A stretch of DNA of 35,620 nt from Candidatus Levyibacteriota bacterium (GCA_027334565.1 DAHWUP010000008.1:1-35620), one strand, 5' to 3'; counted from the first letter of the stretch, positions 16,508 through 24,367 are shown. The notes: a model not told the origin generated them from the letters alone. Numbers and translations are program-made.

Positions 16508-17854
16508 ATGGAATTCGTGACCGATCTGCATTTGCACTCCAAATACAGCCGCGCTGTTTCCAGGGAGATGAACCTTTACAATATGGCTTTGTGGGGCGGC
16601 AAAAAGGGTTTGGACGTACTATCCACCGGGGATTGGACCCATCCTTTATGGTTTAGGGAAATAAAACAGGAACTGGTCGAGGACACCCAAGGTTTATATA
16701 TATTTAAAAACAATAAAGATTTCAAAACGCGTTTTATACTAAGCATTGAAATCTCAAGCATTTATTCGCAGGGTGGTAAGGTCAGGCGCATCCATAATCT
16801 GGTTTTTTCCCCGAGCATGGAGGTTAGCGAAAAAATCTCCGCTGCTCTTACTAAACGCGGTTGTAATCTGTCCGCCGACGGAAGACCGATTATCGGATTA
16901 TCTTCGATTCAGCTCATGGAATTGATTTATTCTGTCGACAGCAACGTTTTGCTGGTACCCTGTCATGCCTGGACGCCCTGGTTTGCGCTGTACGGTTCAA
17001 ACTCCGGCTTCGATTCCATCGATGACTGTTTCGGCGAATACGCAAACAGAATTTATGGAGTCGAAACCGGTCTTTCGAGCGATCCATATATGAACTGGCA
17101 GATAAAAGAGCTGGAGAATCGATCACTTATTTCAACCTCCGACGCACATAGTCTGCCCAAGATGGGCAGGGAAGCTACGGTGTTCGTTACTAAAGACGCT
17201 TCTGCCAAAAATTATAAAATTACTTACCAAGATATCATTGACGCAATTAAACAAAATCCTAAAGGGAAATTAAAAATAGAGTATACCATCGAGTTCTATC
17301 CGGAGGAGGGGAAATATCATTATACGGGTCATAGAAACTGCAATTTTGTCCAGGATCCCAAGACCACCAGGGAAAACGGAAATATTTGCCCCGTATGCCA
17401 CCGGCCGTTGACCGTGGGCGTAATGCACCGCGTTGAGGAACTTACAAAAAATTCTCCCTTCCCCGAAGAAGTCTCAAAAATAAACTCAAACGGAGTCAAG
17501 TGGATCATTGATCCTGCCAAGAAACATCCGCCTTTTGTCAAGCTGGTACCGTTGAACGAAATTATTGCCGAAAGTCTTCACTCAACCGTTTCAAGCCAAA
17601 AAGTGGTCGCGCTATATAACAAGCTTTGTCAAAAATTCGGTTCGGAATTTCAGGTGTTACTGAAGACTTCGATTTCCGACATCGGTAATGAAGTCGGGCA
17701 GGTGATCGCCGAAGGTGTAGAAAAGGTCAGAACCGGCAATATCGTGATTTTGCCCGGTTTCGACGGTCAGTACGGAGTAGTAAAGATCTGGGACGATAAG
17801 AAAATCACAACCGGACACGAAGAGAACATTAACCAACTGGGTCTTGATTTTTAA
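16508..17854 (+). CDS. EndoQ-like PHP-domain DNA repair endonuclease
   Basis: Resembles endonuclease Q, which nicks 5' of deaminated bases (uracil, hypoxanthine, xanthine) and abasic sites. The N-terminal PHP domain has metal ligands DLHLHS (His8, His10), Asp42, Glu81, His96, His153 and SDAHS (Asp212, His214). A zinc-binding segment follows: GHRNC (Cys278) and CPVC (Cys294, Cys297), then PLTVGVMHRVEEL, a strong EndoQ hallmark. A C-terminal region to 448 follows. EndoQ is known mainly from Thermococcales, some methanogens and a few bacteria. Start is ATG 16508, next to an extended -10. Close to ligase and MutM, so a repair role fits. Confidence 0.85.
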   Translation: MEFVTDLHLHSKYSRAVSREMNLYNMALWGGKKGLDVLSTGDWTHPLWFREIKQELVEDTQGLYIFKNNKDFKTRFILSIEISSIYSQGGKVRRIHNLVFSPSMEVSEKISAALTKRGCNLSADGRPIIGLSSIQLMELIYSVDSNVLLVPCHAWTPWFALYGSNSGFDSIDDCFGEYANRIYGVETGLSSDPYMNWQIKELENRSLISTSDAHSLPKMGREATVFVTKDASAKNYKITYQDIIDAIKQNPKGKLKIEYTIEFYPEEGKYHYTGHRNCNFVQDPKTTRENGNICPVCHRPLTVGVMHRVEELTKNSPFPEEVSKINSNGVKWIIDPAKKHPPFVKLVPLNEIIAESLHSTVSSQKVVALYNKLCQKFGSEFQVLLKTSISDIGNEVGQVIAEGVEKVRTGNIVILPGFDGQYGVVKIWDDKKITTGHEENINQLGLDF

Positions 17855-17910
17855 CCTGCCAAAAGATACATTAATGTTAAGTCTATTTTAAGTAATGGAT
17901 TTTTTCGGAA

Positions 17911-17919
17911 GGGAGGTGA
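17911..17919 (+). promoter_or_regulatory. Strong Shine-Dalgarno site
   Basis: GGGAGGTGA places GGAGG 8 nt before the ATG at 17925. Confidence 0.7.
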
Positions 17920-17924
17920 ATTGA

Positions 17925-18404
17925 ATGAAGGCTTTGGACTCGCAATTGGCACCCTTACTTAAATTCTTGGACGGTTACTACGCTAAATCCCCGGCTTTGC
18001 CAAAAGGCGGAAAAGACTTTCTGGTGGCGGCAGCTCCTTGGCTGGCACTTTTGGGAGCCCTTTTTGCTTTATTCGCTGCCTACGGTGTCTATCAATTGAT
18101 GACTTGGACGAATGCAGTTGTCAATAATCCTTATTTTCAGGCTTATGCTCCAGGAAGCGGTGGTTTTTCGCTTTGGTTAATCTTATCGATTGTCGTCCTT
18201 TTGATCTGGGCGGTATTTTACTTTTTAGCTTTCTCACCGCTTAGAGCCAAAAAAACTAAAGGATGGTATTTGATATTATATGGCATGCTCTTGAATGTAC
18301 TGAACGCCGTGGTAACCTTAAGTATAATCAGCGTTGTTTTTTCGATAATCGGATTTTTGATCGGTTATTATTTCCTGTATCAGGTTAAATCTTATTATAG
18401 CTGA
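17925..18404 (+). CDS. Hypothetical polytopic membrane protein
   Basis: 159 residues with about four membrane helices: about 34-57, 82-104, 112-128 and 133-153. A soluble N-terminal segment (LAPLLKFLDGYYAKSPALPKGGKDF) precedes the first helix. No catalytic motif is visible. Strong Shine-Dalgarno and separate from its neighbours. The function is unknown. Confidence 0.8.
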   Translation: MKALDSQLAPLLKFLDGYYAKSPALPKGGKDFLVAAAPWLALLGALFALFAAYGVYQLMTWTNAVVNNPYFQAYAPGSGGFSLWLILSIVVLLIWAVFYFLAFSPLRAKKTKGWYLILYGMLLNVLNAVVTLSIISVVFSIIGFLIGYYFLYQVKSYYS

Positions 18405-18439
18405 TATATTGTTTAACCTTCGGAATTTACGTAAGGTTA

Positions 18440-18445
18440 TATAAT
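18440..18445 (+). promoter_or_regulatory. -10 element of the phosphoribosyltransferase gene
   Basis: A perfect TATAAT ends 6 nt before ATG 18452. No clear -35. It favours ATG over GTG 18446 and predicts a leaderless mRNA. An AACCTT...AAGGTT inverted repeat (18415-18438) lies just upstream. Confidence 0.5.
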
Positions 18446-18451
18446 GTGGTC

Positions 18452-19081
18452 ATGTTTGAGGATAGGGCTGACGCTGCATTCAAACTCTGTCCGAAATTAA
18501 GACAATTGTCCGGTCGGAATGACGTAATTGTTGTCGGTCTAATGCGTGGCGGGATAGTGACCGCTAGCGTACTGGCCAAGGTCCTTAAACTGAAACTAAC
18601 GGCTTTAATCGTGAAAAAAATCCCCGACCCTCAAAACCCGGAATTGGCCATCGGCGCGATGATTTCTCTTAAAGATATTTACCTGAATGAGTCATTGATC
18701 CAAGAGTTAAAAGTTCCGGATATCAAAGTCAATCAGCTGATTCTTAAGAAATGGGAGGAGATACAACTCGCCTTAAAAACGTTAAATATAAAATATAACT
18801 ATCATTACAGGGATAAAACGATACTGGTGGTTGATGACGGGGTGGCAACGGGCGCAAGCGCAATCGCGGCCGCCGATTTTTTTAAAAAAAGAAAAGCTGC
18901 GCACATAATACTCATCACGCCGGTGATTTCCACCGATACCTATAAAGTGGTTAAAAAATATTTTGACAGGATAATTTTTCTTCTTAAGGAAGAAAATTTT
19001 TATGCCGTCGGGCAGTTCTATCGTAATTTTTCCCAAGTCACGAATGAGGAAGCGGTAAAATTGCTAAAACGCTACTGGTAA
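18452..19081 (+). CDS. Phosphoribosyltransferase family protein
   Basis: 209 residues. The PRPP-binding loop VVDDGVATGAS is at about 126-136, with VVGLMRGGI at 27-35 as the pyrophosphate loop. It looks like the stand-alone PRTase group (COG1926-type) rather than a named purine or pyrimidine enzyme. The acceptor base is unknown. Start set at ATG 18452 by the adjacent TATAAT. Peptidyl-tRNA hydrolase follows 35 nt later, possibly under its own promoter. Confidence 0.85.
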   Translation: MFEDRADAAFKLCPKLRQLSGRNDVIVVGLMRGGIVTASVLAKVLKLKLTALIVKKIPDPQNPELAIGAMISLKDIYLNESLIQELKVPDIKVNQLILKKWEEIQLALKTLNIKYNYHYRDKTILVVDDGVATGASAIAAADFFKKRKAAHIILITPVISTDTYKVVKKYFDRIIFLLKEENFYAVGQFYRNFSQVTNEEAVKLLKRYW

Positions 19082-19116
19082 TTAACGTACGGTTATATTA
19101 TATTAACTAAGAAAAT

Positions 19117-19728
19117 ATGAAATTAATCGTCGGTTTGGGCAATCCCGGATTAAAACACGAAAAAACCCGACATAACCTCGGTTTTATGATCGTGGATTCA
19201 CTACTAAAGGATTTTTATCCGATCAAGCAAAGCACTTGGAGGGAAGAAAAGAAATTTCAAAGCCAGATAGCCGAAATTAACTGGCAGCCTAAAAAGGGGG
19301 ACGAGGAAAAAGTAATTCTGGCAAAACCATTGACCTATATGAACGGTTCGGGGTTGGCGGTTTCTTCCATAGCTAAATTTTATAAAATAGTACCTTCTGA
19401 AACTTGGATAATCCATGATGAAATCGATCTGCCATTGGGCGCAATGAAAATCCGCTTGGGCGGAGCTTCGGCGGGCCACAAAGGCGTAGAATCTATTATC
19501 GAGCATCTTGGAACGGATAAATTTTGGCGTTTTAGAATCGGAATCGGAACTCAGCGGGAAAAAGTCAAAGGTAAGAAAATTAAGGCGATCGATGAATATG
19601 TTTTGGGTGAATTTTCCGAAGGAGAAAAGGGCAAGGCAAGGGAAATTATCAAACGTGCCACAAAATCATTGGAGGATGCACTTGATCAAGGCTTGGAGAA
19701 AGCCATGAACAGGTTTAATACAAAATAA
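19117..19728 (+). CDS. pth: Peptidyl-tRNA hydrolase
   Basis: Releases peptides from peptidyl-tRNA dropped by stalled ribosomes. Family residues are present: LIVGLGNPG (Asn9), catalytic TRHNLGF (His19), KPLTYMNGSG (Asn76) and IIHDEIDLPLG (Asp101), then SAGHKGVESI. 203 residues, normal length. It heads a cluster with a 92-aa protein and acylphosphatase, 5 nt and 3 nt apart. TATATT/TATTAT at about 19094-19101 may be its -10. Confidence 0.95.
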   Translation: MKLIVGLGNPGLKHEKTRHNLGFMIVDSLLKDFYPIKQSTWREEKKFQSQIAEINWQPKKGDEEKVILAKPLTYMNGSGLAVSSIAKFYKIVPSETWIIHDEIDLPLGAMKIRLGGASAGHKGVESIIEHLGTDKFWRFRIGIGTQREKVKGKKIKAIDEYVLGEFSEGEKGKAREIIKRATKSLEDALDQGLEKAMNRFNTK

Positions 19729-19733
19729 GTTTT

Positions 19734-20012
19734 ATGCAATCGGTAAGACAGATTCTCAAAAATTTTGACCCGACCAAAGACAAGTATATTTCTAGGGATT
19801 TTCAGGCCTTCGGAATTTATTTGGCGGAAGAAATGAATGACTATAAACATAGAGCGATGTGGATAAAACTCGCCAAAACCAACCACCGTTCGCTTTTGGA
19901 AGCAGCATTGTCTTTTACAAAAGATTCCTCAGCCGACAATAAGATCGGACTGTTTTTATGGAAGCTTAAGCAATTAAAGACTATTTCAACTTCAAACCAA
20001 AAAGGAAAGTAA
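19734..20012 (+). CDS. Small conserved-looking hypothetical protein
   Basis: 92 residues, soluble and helical: VRQILKNFDPTKDKYISRDFQAFGIYLAEEMND, then HRAMWIKLAKTNHRSLLEAALSF. No catalytic motif recognised. It is tightly packed between pth and acylphosphatase, which supports it as real. A link to ribosome rescue or RNA is only inference from context. Confidence 0.7.
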   Translation: MQSVRQILKNFDPTKDKYISRDFQAFGIYLAEEMNDYKHRAMWIKLAKTNHRSLLEAALSFTKDSSADNKIGLFLWKLKQLKTISTSNQKGK

Positions 20013-20015
20013 GGT

Positions 20016-20285
20016 ATGCAGGCACACATTTTAGTACTGGGTTTTGTCCAGGGCGTCGGATTTAGACAGTTCGTAAAATCAAATGCCAAAAAATTAGGAC
20101 TAGGCGGTTGGGTAAAGAACCTTTCAGACGGAAGAGTGGAGGTCGTGGTAATGGGCGATAGACAAATAATCGAACAATTAATTAGAACAATTGAAAAAGG
20201 TTCGTTTTTCTCCGAAGTAAAGTCCGTTCAGGTCGAATGGGAAAAAGGCGTAACTCGTTTTGATGATTTCGAGATCACTCGTTAG
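20016..20285 (+). CDS. acyP: Acylphosphatase
   Basis: Hydrolyses acyl phosphates. The 89-residue length and signature GFVQGVGFRQF (catalytic Arg17) and GWVKNLSDGRVEV (catalytic Asn35) are diagnostic. The stop overlaps the stop of the convergent yibE/F-like gene by 4 nt. Confidence 0.93.
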   Translation: MQAHILVLGFVQGVGFRQFVKSNAKKLGLGGWVKNLSDGRVEVVVMGDRQIIEQLIRTIEKGSFFSEVKSVQVEWEKGVTRFDDFEITR

Positions 20286-21385
20286 GCTTCCACCTTTCCG
20301 TAAAAAAGACTGGCCAGAAAAGTTACAATCGGAACCGAGAGCAAAAGACCGATTGATCCGGCAATGATTCTTACAACCTCGTCGGAAATTATCTCGTTAT
20401 TCAAGATTACCCAATAGGGCACCTTAAGCGGGTTTAAAACAAAGAAAATAAATATCGCAAAAGCAGAACCGGCATAGGCAAGAACCAGCGTATTTATCAA
20501 CGAAGCAATGTGTTCACGTCCCACTTTTAAGCCTTTGTCGAAAAGTTCTTCAGCCTTGACTTTCGGGTTCATTTTAGCGAATTCTTCAATCGTTGCGGCC
20601 TGAGTAGTAGTGATGTCGTTTAAGGCGCCCAAAGTGCCGATGATCAGGGCTCCCAAGAAAAGCCCCTGGATATTAATGTTGCTGGTCGGGCCTATCTGAA
20701 GGTTGGCAAAGTCTTCGTTTCCCAAGCCGGTTATGCTTCCGAAATGAATAGCCAGCGTAGCAAAAAATCCGGCCAAAACTATCGAGATAAGCGTTGAAAC
20801 AAGCGCTATGACACTTCTTTTATGAAACCCGTGCGCCAGAAAGGTCGTTACGATGATGATCAAGGTCGAGCCAATGATGGCCGTCGTAAGAGGGGCCGCC
20901 CCTTTCAAGACCGAGGGTACAATATAGATTAAAATGATCGCCAGGCTTATGATCATGCCCGAAATCGAGCCCAGCCCCTTAAATCCACCGACAAGAACGA
21001 TTAAAATAAAAAACAGAGCAAGAAAAATGATAAGAAAGTTAATCCGATAGAAATCATAGAACGCATAGGTAATTTTGCCGCTTTGATTAAAATTTTGGGA
21101 AACAATAATTTCCGACCCTTTAGAAAGATGAATACTTTGAGAGAGCATACTTTGGCTTTCATTATCAATTATAATTTCTTTTCCTTGCTTGGGACCCTGC
21201 TCAATTTTAACCTTAAGTTTCTGATAGTAGATTTTATTGCCTTCCTGAATTTTTGTGCCTTGACCGACTACTGCAATGACCCGGGCTTTAAAAAACTCTT
21301 GTTTTTGCGGGGTTTGTGTTTGGGCGAGAGCGGAGCCGGTAAAAAAAACAAAGAACGAAAAAACAAGAGCCAATGTTTTAAGCAT
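20282..21385 (-). CDS. YibE/F family membrane protein
   Basis: 367 residues. N-terminal signal-like helix (LALVFSFFVFFTGSALA), an exported beta-rich domain (about 30-110), then about seven membrane helices with the family features RSVIALVSTLISIVLAG, GALNDITTTQAATIEEF and REHIASLINTLVLAYAGSA. In some bacteria YibE/F members have been linked to transport, but no substrate can be assigned. A TATAAT lies 9 nt before the ATG. It is divergent from the metal-regulator operon, with the two promoters in a 77-nt gap. Confidence 0.88.
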   Translation of the reverse strand: MLKTLALVFSFFVFFTGSALAQTQTPQKQEFFKARVIAVVGQGTKIQEGNKIYYQKLKVKIEQGPKQGKEIIIDNESQSMLSQSIHLSKGSEIIVSQNFNQSGKITYAFYDFYRINFLIIFLALFFILIVLVGGFKGLGSISGMIISLAIILIYIVPSVLKGAAPLTTAIIGSTLIIIVTTFLAHGFHKRSVIALVSTLISIVLAGFFATLAIHFGSITGLGNEDFANLQIGPTSNINIQGLFLGALIIGTLGALNDITTTQAATIEEFAKMNPKVKAEELFDKGLKVGREHIASLINTLVLAYAGSAFAIFIFFVLNPLKVPYWVILNNEIISDEVVRIIAGSIGLLLSVPIVTFLASLFYGKVEA

Positions 21386-21394
21386 AATTTATCT

Positions 21395-21400
21395 ATTATA
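21395..21400 (-). promoter_or_regulatory. Extended -10 for the YibE/F gene
   Basis: On the minus strand TGC-TATAAT, then 9 nt to ATG 21385. Confidence 0.5.
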
Positions 21401-21425
21401 GCAGGGAGCGTGCGCAAAATCCCTA

Positions 21426-21454
21426 TTGACAAATGCAACTTAGTTGCATAAAAT
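21426..21454 (+). promoter_or_regulatory. Near-consensus promoter of the Fur/Zur-like operon
   Basis: TTGACA (21426-21431), exactly 17 nt, then TAAAAT (21449-21454). The start codon of the regulator at 21463 is 8 nt beyond the -10. The spacer is occupied by a perfect palindrome. Confidence 0.8.
21433..21449. promoter_or_regulatory. 17-bp palindromic operator, probably for the Fur-family regulator
   Basis: ATGCAACT-T-AGTTGCAT is a perfect inverted repeat around one central base and lies between -35 and -10. A repressor bound here would block RNA polymerase. The adjacent Fur-family gene is the natural candidate for autoregulation. Confidence 0.75.
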
Positions 21455-21462
21455 CATTATTT

Positions 21463-21843
21463 ATGAACCTAAAAAATACGCAGGCCAGGTCTGCGATCTA
21501 CGATTTTTTAATCAGATCCTCATCTCCGGTTGACGTTAATCAAATCATTGGATTCTTAAGGTCGAAAAAATTAAACACGAACAAAGTTACGATTTACAGA
21601 AACCTTGATACTCTGTGTAAAAATGGTCTTTTGGAAAAACTCGAATTCGGGGAAGGGAAGTTCAGGTACGAATTCAAAAAAAATCATCACCATCATTTAA
21701 TTTGTACGAATTGCGGTAAGATCGAAGACGTTTCGGGTGAATATCTTTCCGAAATTGAAAGGAAAATCAAAAGCGAGAACGGGTTTTTAATCAAAAGCCA
21801 TGTCCTTGAGTTCTACGGACTTTGCCGAAACTGCAGGAGTTAA
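21463..21843 (+). CDS. Fur-family metal-responsive regulator (Zur-like)
   Basis: 126 residues from ATG 21463. It has a winged-helix N-terminus with recognition helix NKVTIYRNLDTLCKNGLL (about 40-57), then the metal/dimer domain with KKNHHHHLICTNC (Cys81, Cys84) and YGLCRNC (Cys121, Cys124), the two CxxC pairs of the structural zinc site. Followed 3 nt later by a ZIP transporter, so zinc sensing (Zur) is the best guess; Fur or Mur specificity cannot be excluded. An in-frame ATG at 21433 lies inside the operator and upstream of the predicted transcript start, so it is rejected. Confidence 0.88.
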   Translation: MNLKNTQARSAIYDFLIRSSSPVDVNQIIGFLRSKKLNTNKVTIYRNLDTLCKNGLLEKLEFGEGKFRYEFKKNHHHHLICTNCGKIEDVSGEYLSEIERKIKSENGFLIKSHVLEFYGLCRNCRS

Positions 21844-21846
21844 AAT

Positions 21847-22575
21847 ATGGAAGCGTTAATTTTATCTTTCCTAACATTCATTTCGACCTCATTTGGCGGA
21901 CTTTTCGCGTTAAAAAATAGGGACAAATTGCATTTAATAATGAGCTTAACTGCTGGAGTTTTGTTAGGGGTTGTATTTTTCGACTTGATGCCGGAGATCT
22001 TCTCCCTTGCAAAAAATAAGGGATTTGATATTACACCTTCTTTGTCTTTTATCGTAATCGGATTCTTGTTCATTCATATCCTTGAAAAGTTGGCCTTGAT
22101 ACATAGCAGGCGACACGAAGATGAGTATGCTCCGCATCATCATCCAACCATCGGTTTGATCGATGCCTCGGGACTTTCTTTTCACAGTTTTCTGGACGGA
22201 GTTGGAATCGGCTTGGGATTTCAAGTTAGTGTCCATGTAGGTTTAATAGTGGCATTTGCAGTAATCGCACATGATTTTTCGGATGGGCTAAACACGGTGA
22301 CTTTGATGCTAAGGCACAAAAACAGTATCAAAAAATCAGCAGTACTCTTGTTGGTTGACGCAACGACCCCGATTTTAGGAACTTTGTCAACTTTGTTTTT
22401 CACGATTCCCGATAGCAGTCTGATGCTCTATCTTGGTTTTTTTGCCGGATTCCTTTTATACATCGGCGCATCGGACCTTTTACCGGAGGCGCACATAGGA
22501 CACAGCTCGTACAAAATGATTTTCTTAACGATTATAGGAGTGTTATTCATTTTTCTGGTAACCAGGGTTGCCTAA
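21847..22575 (+). CDS. ZIP family metal transporter
   Basis: Membrane permease for zinc or related divalent metals. 242 residues, about eight helices. Metal-site motifs are HSFLDGVGIG (His113, Asp117) and AHDFSDG (His142, Asp146), with a His-rich loop HSRRHEDEYAPHHH at about 86-99. Co-transcribed with the Fur/Zur-like gene. Its stop overlaps the convergent membrane-protein stop by 4 nt. Confidence 0.92.
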   Translation: MEALILSFLTFISTSFGGLFALKNRDKLHLIMSLTAGVLLGVVFFDLMPEIFSLAKNKGFDITPSLSFIVIGFLFIHILEKLALIHSRRHEDEYAPHHHPTIGLIDASGLSFHSFLDGVGIGLGFQVSVHVGLIVAFAVIAHDFSDGLNTVTLMLRHKNSIKKSAVLLLVDATTPILGTLSTLFFTIPDSSLMLYLGFFAGFLLYIGASDLLPEAHIGHSSYKMIFLTIIGVLFIFLVTRVA

Positions 22576-23111
22576 ATTTTGCAGTAAATCTCGCGTTGCA
22601 GGGTTTTTAAGGAATAAATCAAGGATAACACCAACAGTAAGATTATCAAGAGCCCGATGACAGTCCCTTCGTAGGGGAATAGGGTAACCGCACCGGTCAA
22701 TCCCAATAAAGCAAAGACCGAGAATCCGCAGGAAGTGCAGCCGGCCACAAAGATACCGATGACGGCTCCGCCGCCCGCCGAAACTACCAGTTTTCCTTCG
22801 GTTTGCTTAAGTTTCTTCAAGTTTTTAAAAACGACCACCATATTTGTTCCTACTAATACTGACGTTAGGGTTAACATACAAACATCCAGGACGCCTAAGG
22901 CCGAGGACGCACCCAGAATCAATCCGGATAAAAGGTTTATTTTGTAACTTAAAGGAAAACTTCCGAATATGGTCGAAGTGCTTAGAGCCGGGTTCAAAAG
23001 AAGGACGGTAACGGAAAAGTAAATGCATGAAATAACCGCAATTACGATAAGTTCCAACGGATTCAAAAATTCCTTTTTAAAAGTAGCGGATAGAGAACTG
23101 AGGGTGGACAT
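22572..23111 (-). CDS. Membrane protein with a CxxC motif, partner of the DsbA-like gene
   Basis: 179 residues from ATG 23111, which is 1 nt after the stop of the DsbA-like gene (an in-frame TTG at 23141 is less likely). About four to five helices: 20-40, 58-90, 112-145 and 150-168. The motif GCTSCGFSVFALLGLTG places Cys125 and Cys128 in a membrane segment; other cysteines are 29, 78 and 177. The family is not certain. Gene coupling to a thiol-disulfide protein suggests a role in electron transfer to or from it, as DsbB, VKOR or CcdA do elsewhere, but it is not a recognisable member of those. Confidence 0.75.
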   Translation of the reverse strand: MSTLSSLSATFKKEFLNPLELIVIAVISCIYFSVTVLLLNPALSTSTIFGSFPLSYKINLLSGLILGASSALGVLDVCMLTLTSVLVGTNMVVVFKNLKKLKQTEGKLVVSAGGGAVIGIFVAGCTSCGFSVFALLGLTGAVTLFPYEGTVIGLLIILLLVLSLIYSLKTLQREIYCKI

Positions 23112-23112
23112 T

Positions 23113-23925
23113 TTATTTGGCTTGTGCCAGTTCTTGATCAATAAGAGTTTTGAAAGTGGTGTAGGATTGGGCTCCTACCAACTGTGTGCCGTTGACAAAA
23201 AAGGTAGGAGTACCGTTTACGCCTGCCGCCTGTCCTTCGGTCAGGTCTTTGCTTACTTTGGCGGCGTCGGTCTTATTGGTAAGGCAGTTTCGGAAAGTAT
23301 CGCCGTTCATTCCCATAGATATGGCTGCCTGGGTTAAGGTGTCGGTGTTGTACATTGAAGTGTCAGTTTCAGGCGGTTGATTCTTGTAAAGGTAATTATG
23401 GTAGTCCCAGAATTTTCCCTGGTCGTTCGCGCACTCGGCAGCATTGGCCGCTACGACCGAGGCGTCACCCAAGAAGGCATAATTCCTAAAGTAAAATTTA
23501 ACCTTACCTGTATCTACATAATCATTCTTGAGCTGGTTTAAAGTTTGTGTAAAGAATTCTTCGCAATACGGGCAGCGGAAATCCGCAAATTCTACTATGG
23601 AAACTTTGGCCTTGGCATTTCCAAGCGGGGGATAATTACCGCCGCTGACATTTACCTTTTGTGCAACGGCATTCCCTGCTTGTGCAGCCGGCTGTACAGC
23701 GGCCTGAGCATTTGCTTGATTTGCAGACTGCGCATTTTGAAGATCGTAGACTTTTGTAACCAACACACCGATTAAGAATGAGGCGATTAATAACAGGAAT
23801 ACCAAAAGTTGGTTGGATGGAGCTTTCGAAAAGAATTTATATATAGTTTTTAACGATTTATTAATTTTTTTCGAACTAAACACTTTTTCCTCGATATGCT
23901 CCGCGGTTGTACCCCTTTTTGGCAT
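23113..23925 (-). CDS. DsbA/BdbD-like membrane-anchored thiol-disulfide oxidoreductase
   Basis: 270 residues: basic cytoplasmic N-terminus, one helix at about 40-58, an Ala/Gln/Asn-rich linker (62-90), then a DsbA-type thioredoxin domain (Thioredoxin_4). The active site is FADFRCPYCEEF (Cys118, Cys121) and the cis-proline loop GVNGTPTFFVNG. It probably forms or isomerises disulfides in exported proteins on the outer face. A consensus-like promoter lies directly upstream, and it is co-transcribed with the CxxC membrane protein. Confidence 0.92.
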   Translation of the reverse strand: MPKRGTTAEHIEEKVFSSKKINKSLKTIYKFFSKAPSNQLLVFLLLIASFLIGVLVTKVYDLQNAQSANQANAQAAVQPAAQAGNAVAQKVNVSGGNYPPLGNAKAKVSIVEFADFRCPYCEEFFTQTLNQLKNDYVDTGKVKFYFRNYAFLGDASVVAANAAECANDQGKFWDYHNYLYKNQPPETDTSMYNTDTLTQAAISMGMNGDTFRNCLTNKTDAAKVSKDLTEGQAAGVNGTPTFFVNGTQLVGAQSYTTFKTLIDQELAQAK

Positions 23926-23933
23926 ACAGGAAT

Positions 23934-23961
23934 TGTATATTTTTTAAAAAAGAGTTGTCAA
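23934..23961 (-). promoter_or_regulatory. Promoter of the DsbA-like operon
   Basis: On the minus strand TTGACA (23961-23956), 16 nt, TATACA (23939-23934), then 8 nt to the ATG at 23925. Confidence 0.65.
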
Positions 23962-23985
23962 GCATTAAAATCATATTAGGTTACC

Positions 23986-24201
23986 TTAAGTTACCCGGTC
24001 AGGAGATCCGAATAGGAATTTCATGAAGTTAAAATAGTTTTCCGTTTCCTGCCTGGTTTTCCTGCCTAATATGAGCAGTTTTTGCTCGTTTCTGAGTCCA
24101 TTCCTTATTCCCTTGAATAGACTCAGCAATTTATCTGTTTTTAATATGCGCTCAGACCTAAGATTGGTAAGTCTGTCTCTTCGGGTTTGTATGGTTTTCA
24201 T
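23986..24201 (-). CDS. Small basic hypothetical protein
   Basis: 71 residues, very rich in Arg/Lys (MKTIQTRRDRLTNLRSERI), mostly helical, no membrane segment. A strong Shine-Dalgarno (24213-24205) places GGAGG 6 nt before ATG 24201, so it is probably real. Nucleic-acid binding would fit the charge, but there is no motif. Confidence 0.68.
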   Translation of the reverse strand: MKTIQTRRDRLTNLRSERILKTDKLLSLFKGIRNGLRNEQKLLILGRKTRQETENYFNFMKFLFGSPDRVT

Positions 24202-24204
24202 GTT

Positions 24205-24213
24205 TCACCTCCC
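24205..24213 (-). promoter_or_regulatory. Strong Shine-Dalgarno site
   Basis: On the minus strand GGGAGGTGA precedes the ATG at 24201 at ideal spacing. Confidence 0.7.
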
Positions 24214-24315
24214 TTCCTTAACCAAAATAAGCACCTTGTATTTTGGCGAAAGGAATCATATACTTTATCAAAGGTTAAGTCTGTAACAAAGCTCACTGTA
24301 AATACGTAATATATG

Positions 24316-24327
24316 TCACAAACGTGA
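24316..24327. promoter_or_regulatory. Possible Crp/Fnr-type inverted repeat
   Basis: TCAC-AAAC-GTGA upstream of the Crp/Fnr-family gene (ATG 24368). The half-sites resemble Crp-type half-sites but spacing is shorter than the usual six bases. Tentative autoregulatory site. Confidence 0.25.
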
Positions 24328-24367
24328 AAATGACCCTGACAAGCGTAAATGCCGTATGCGATAAGTA

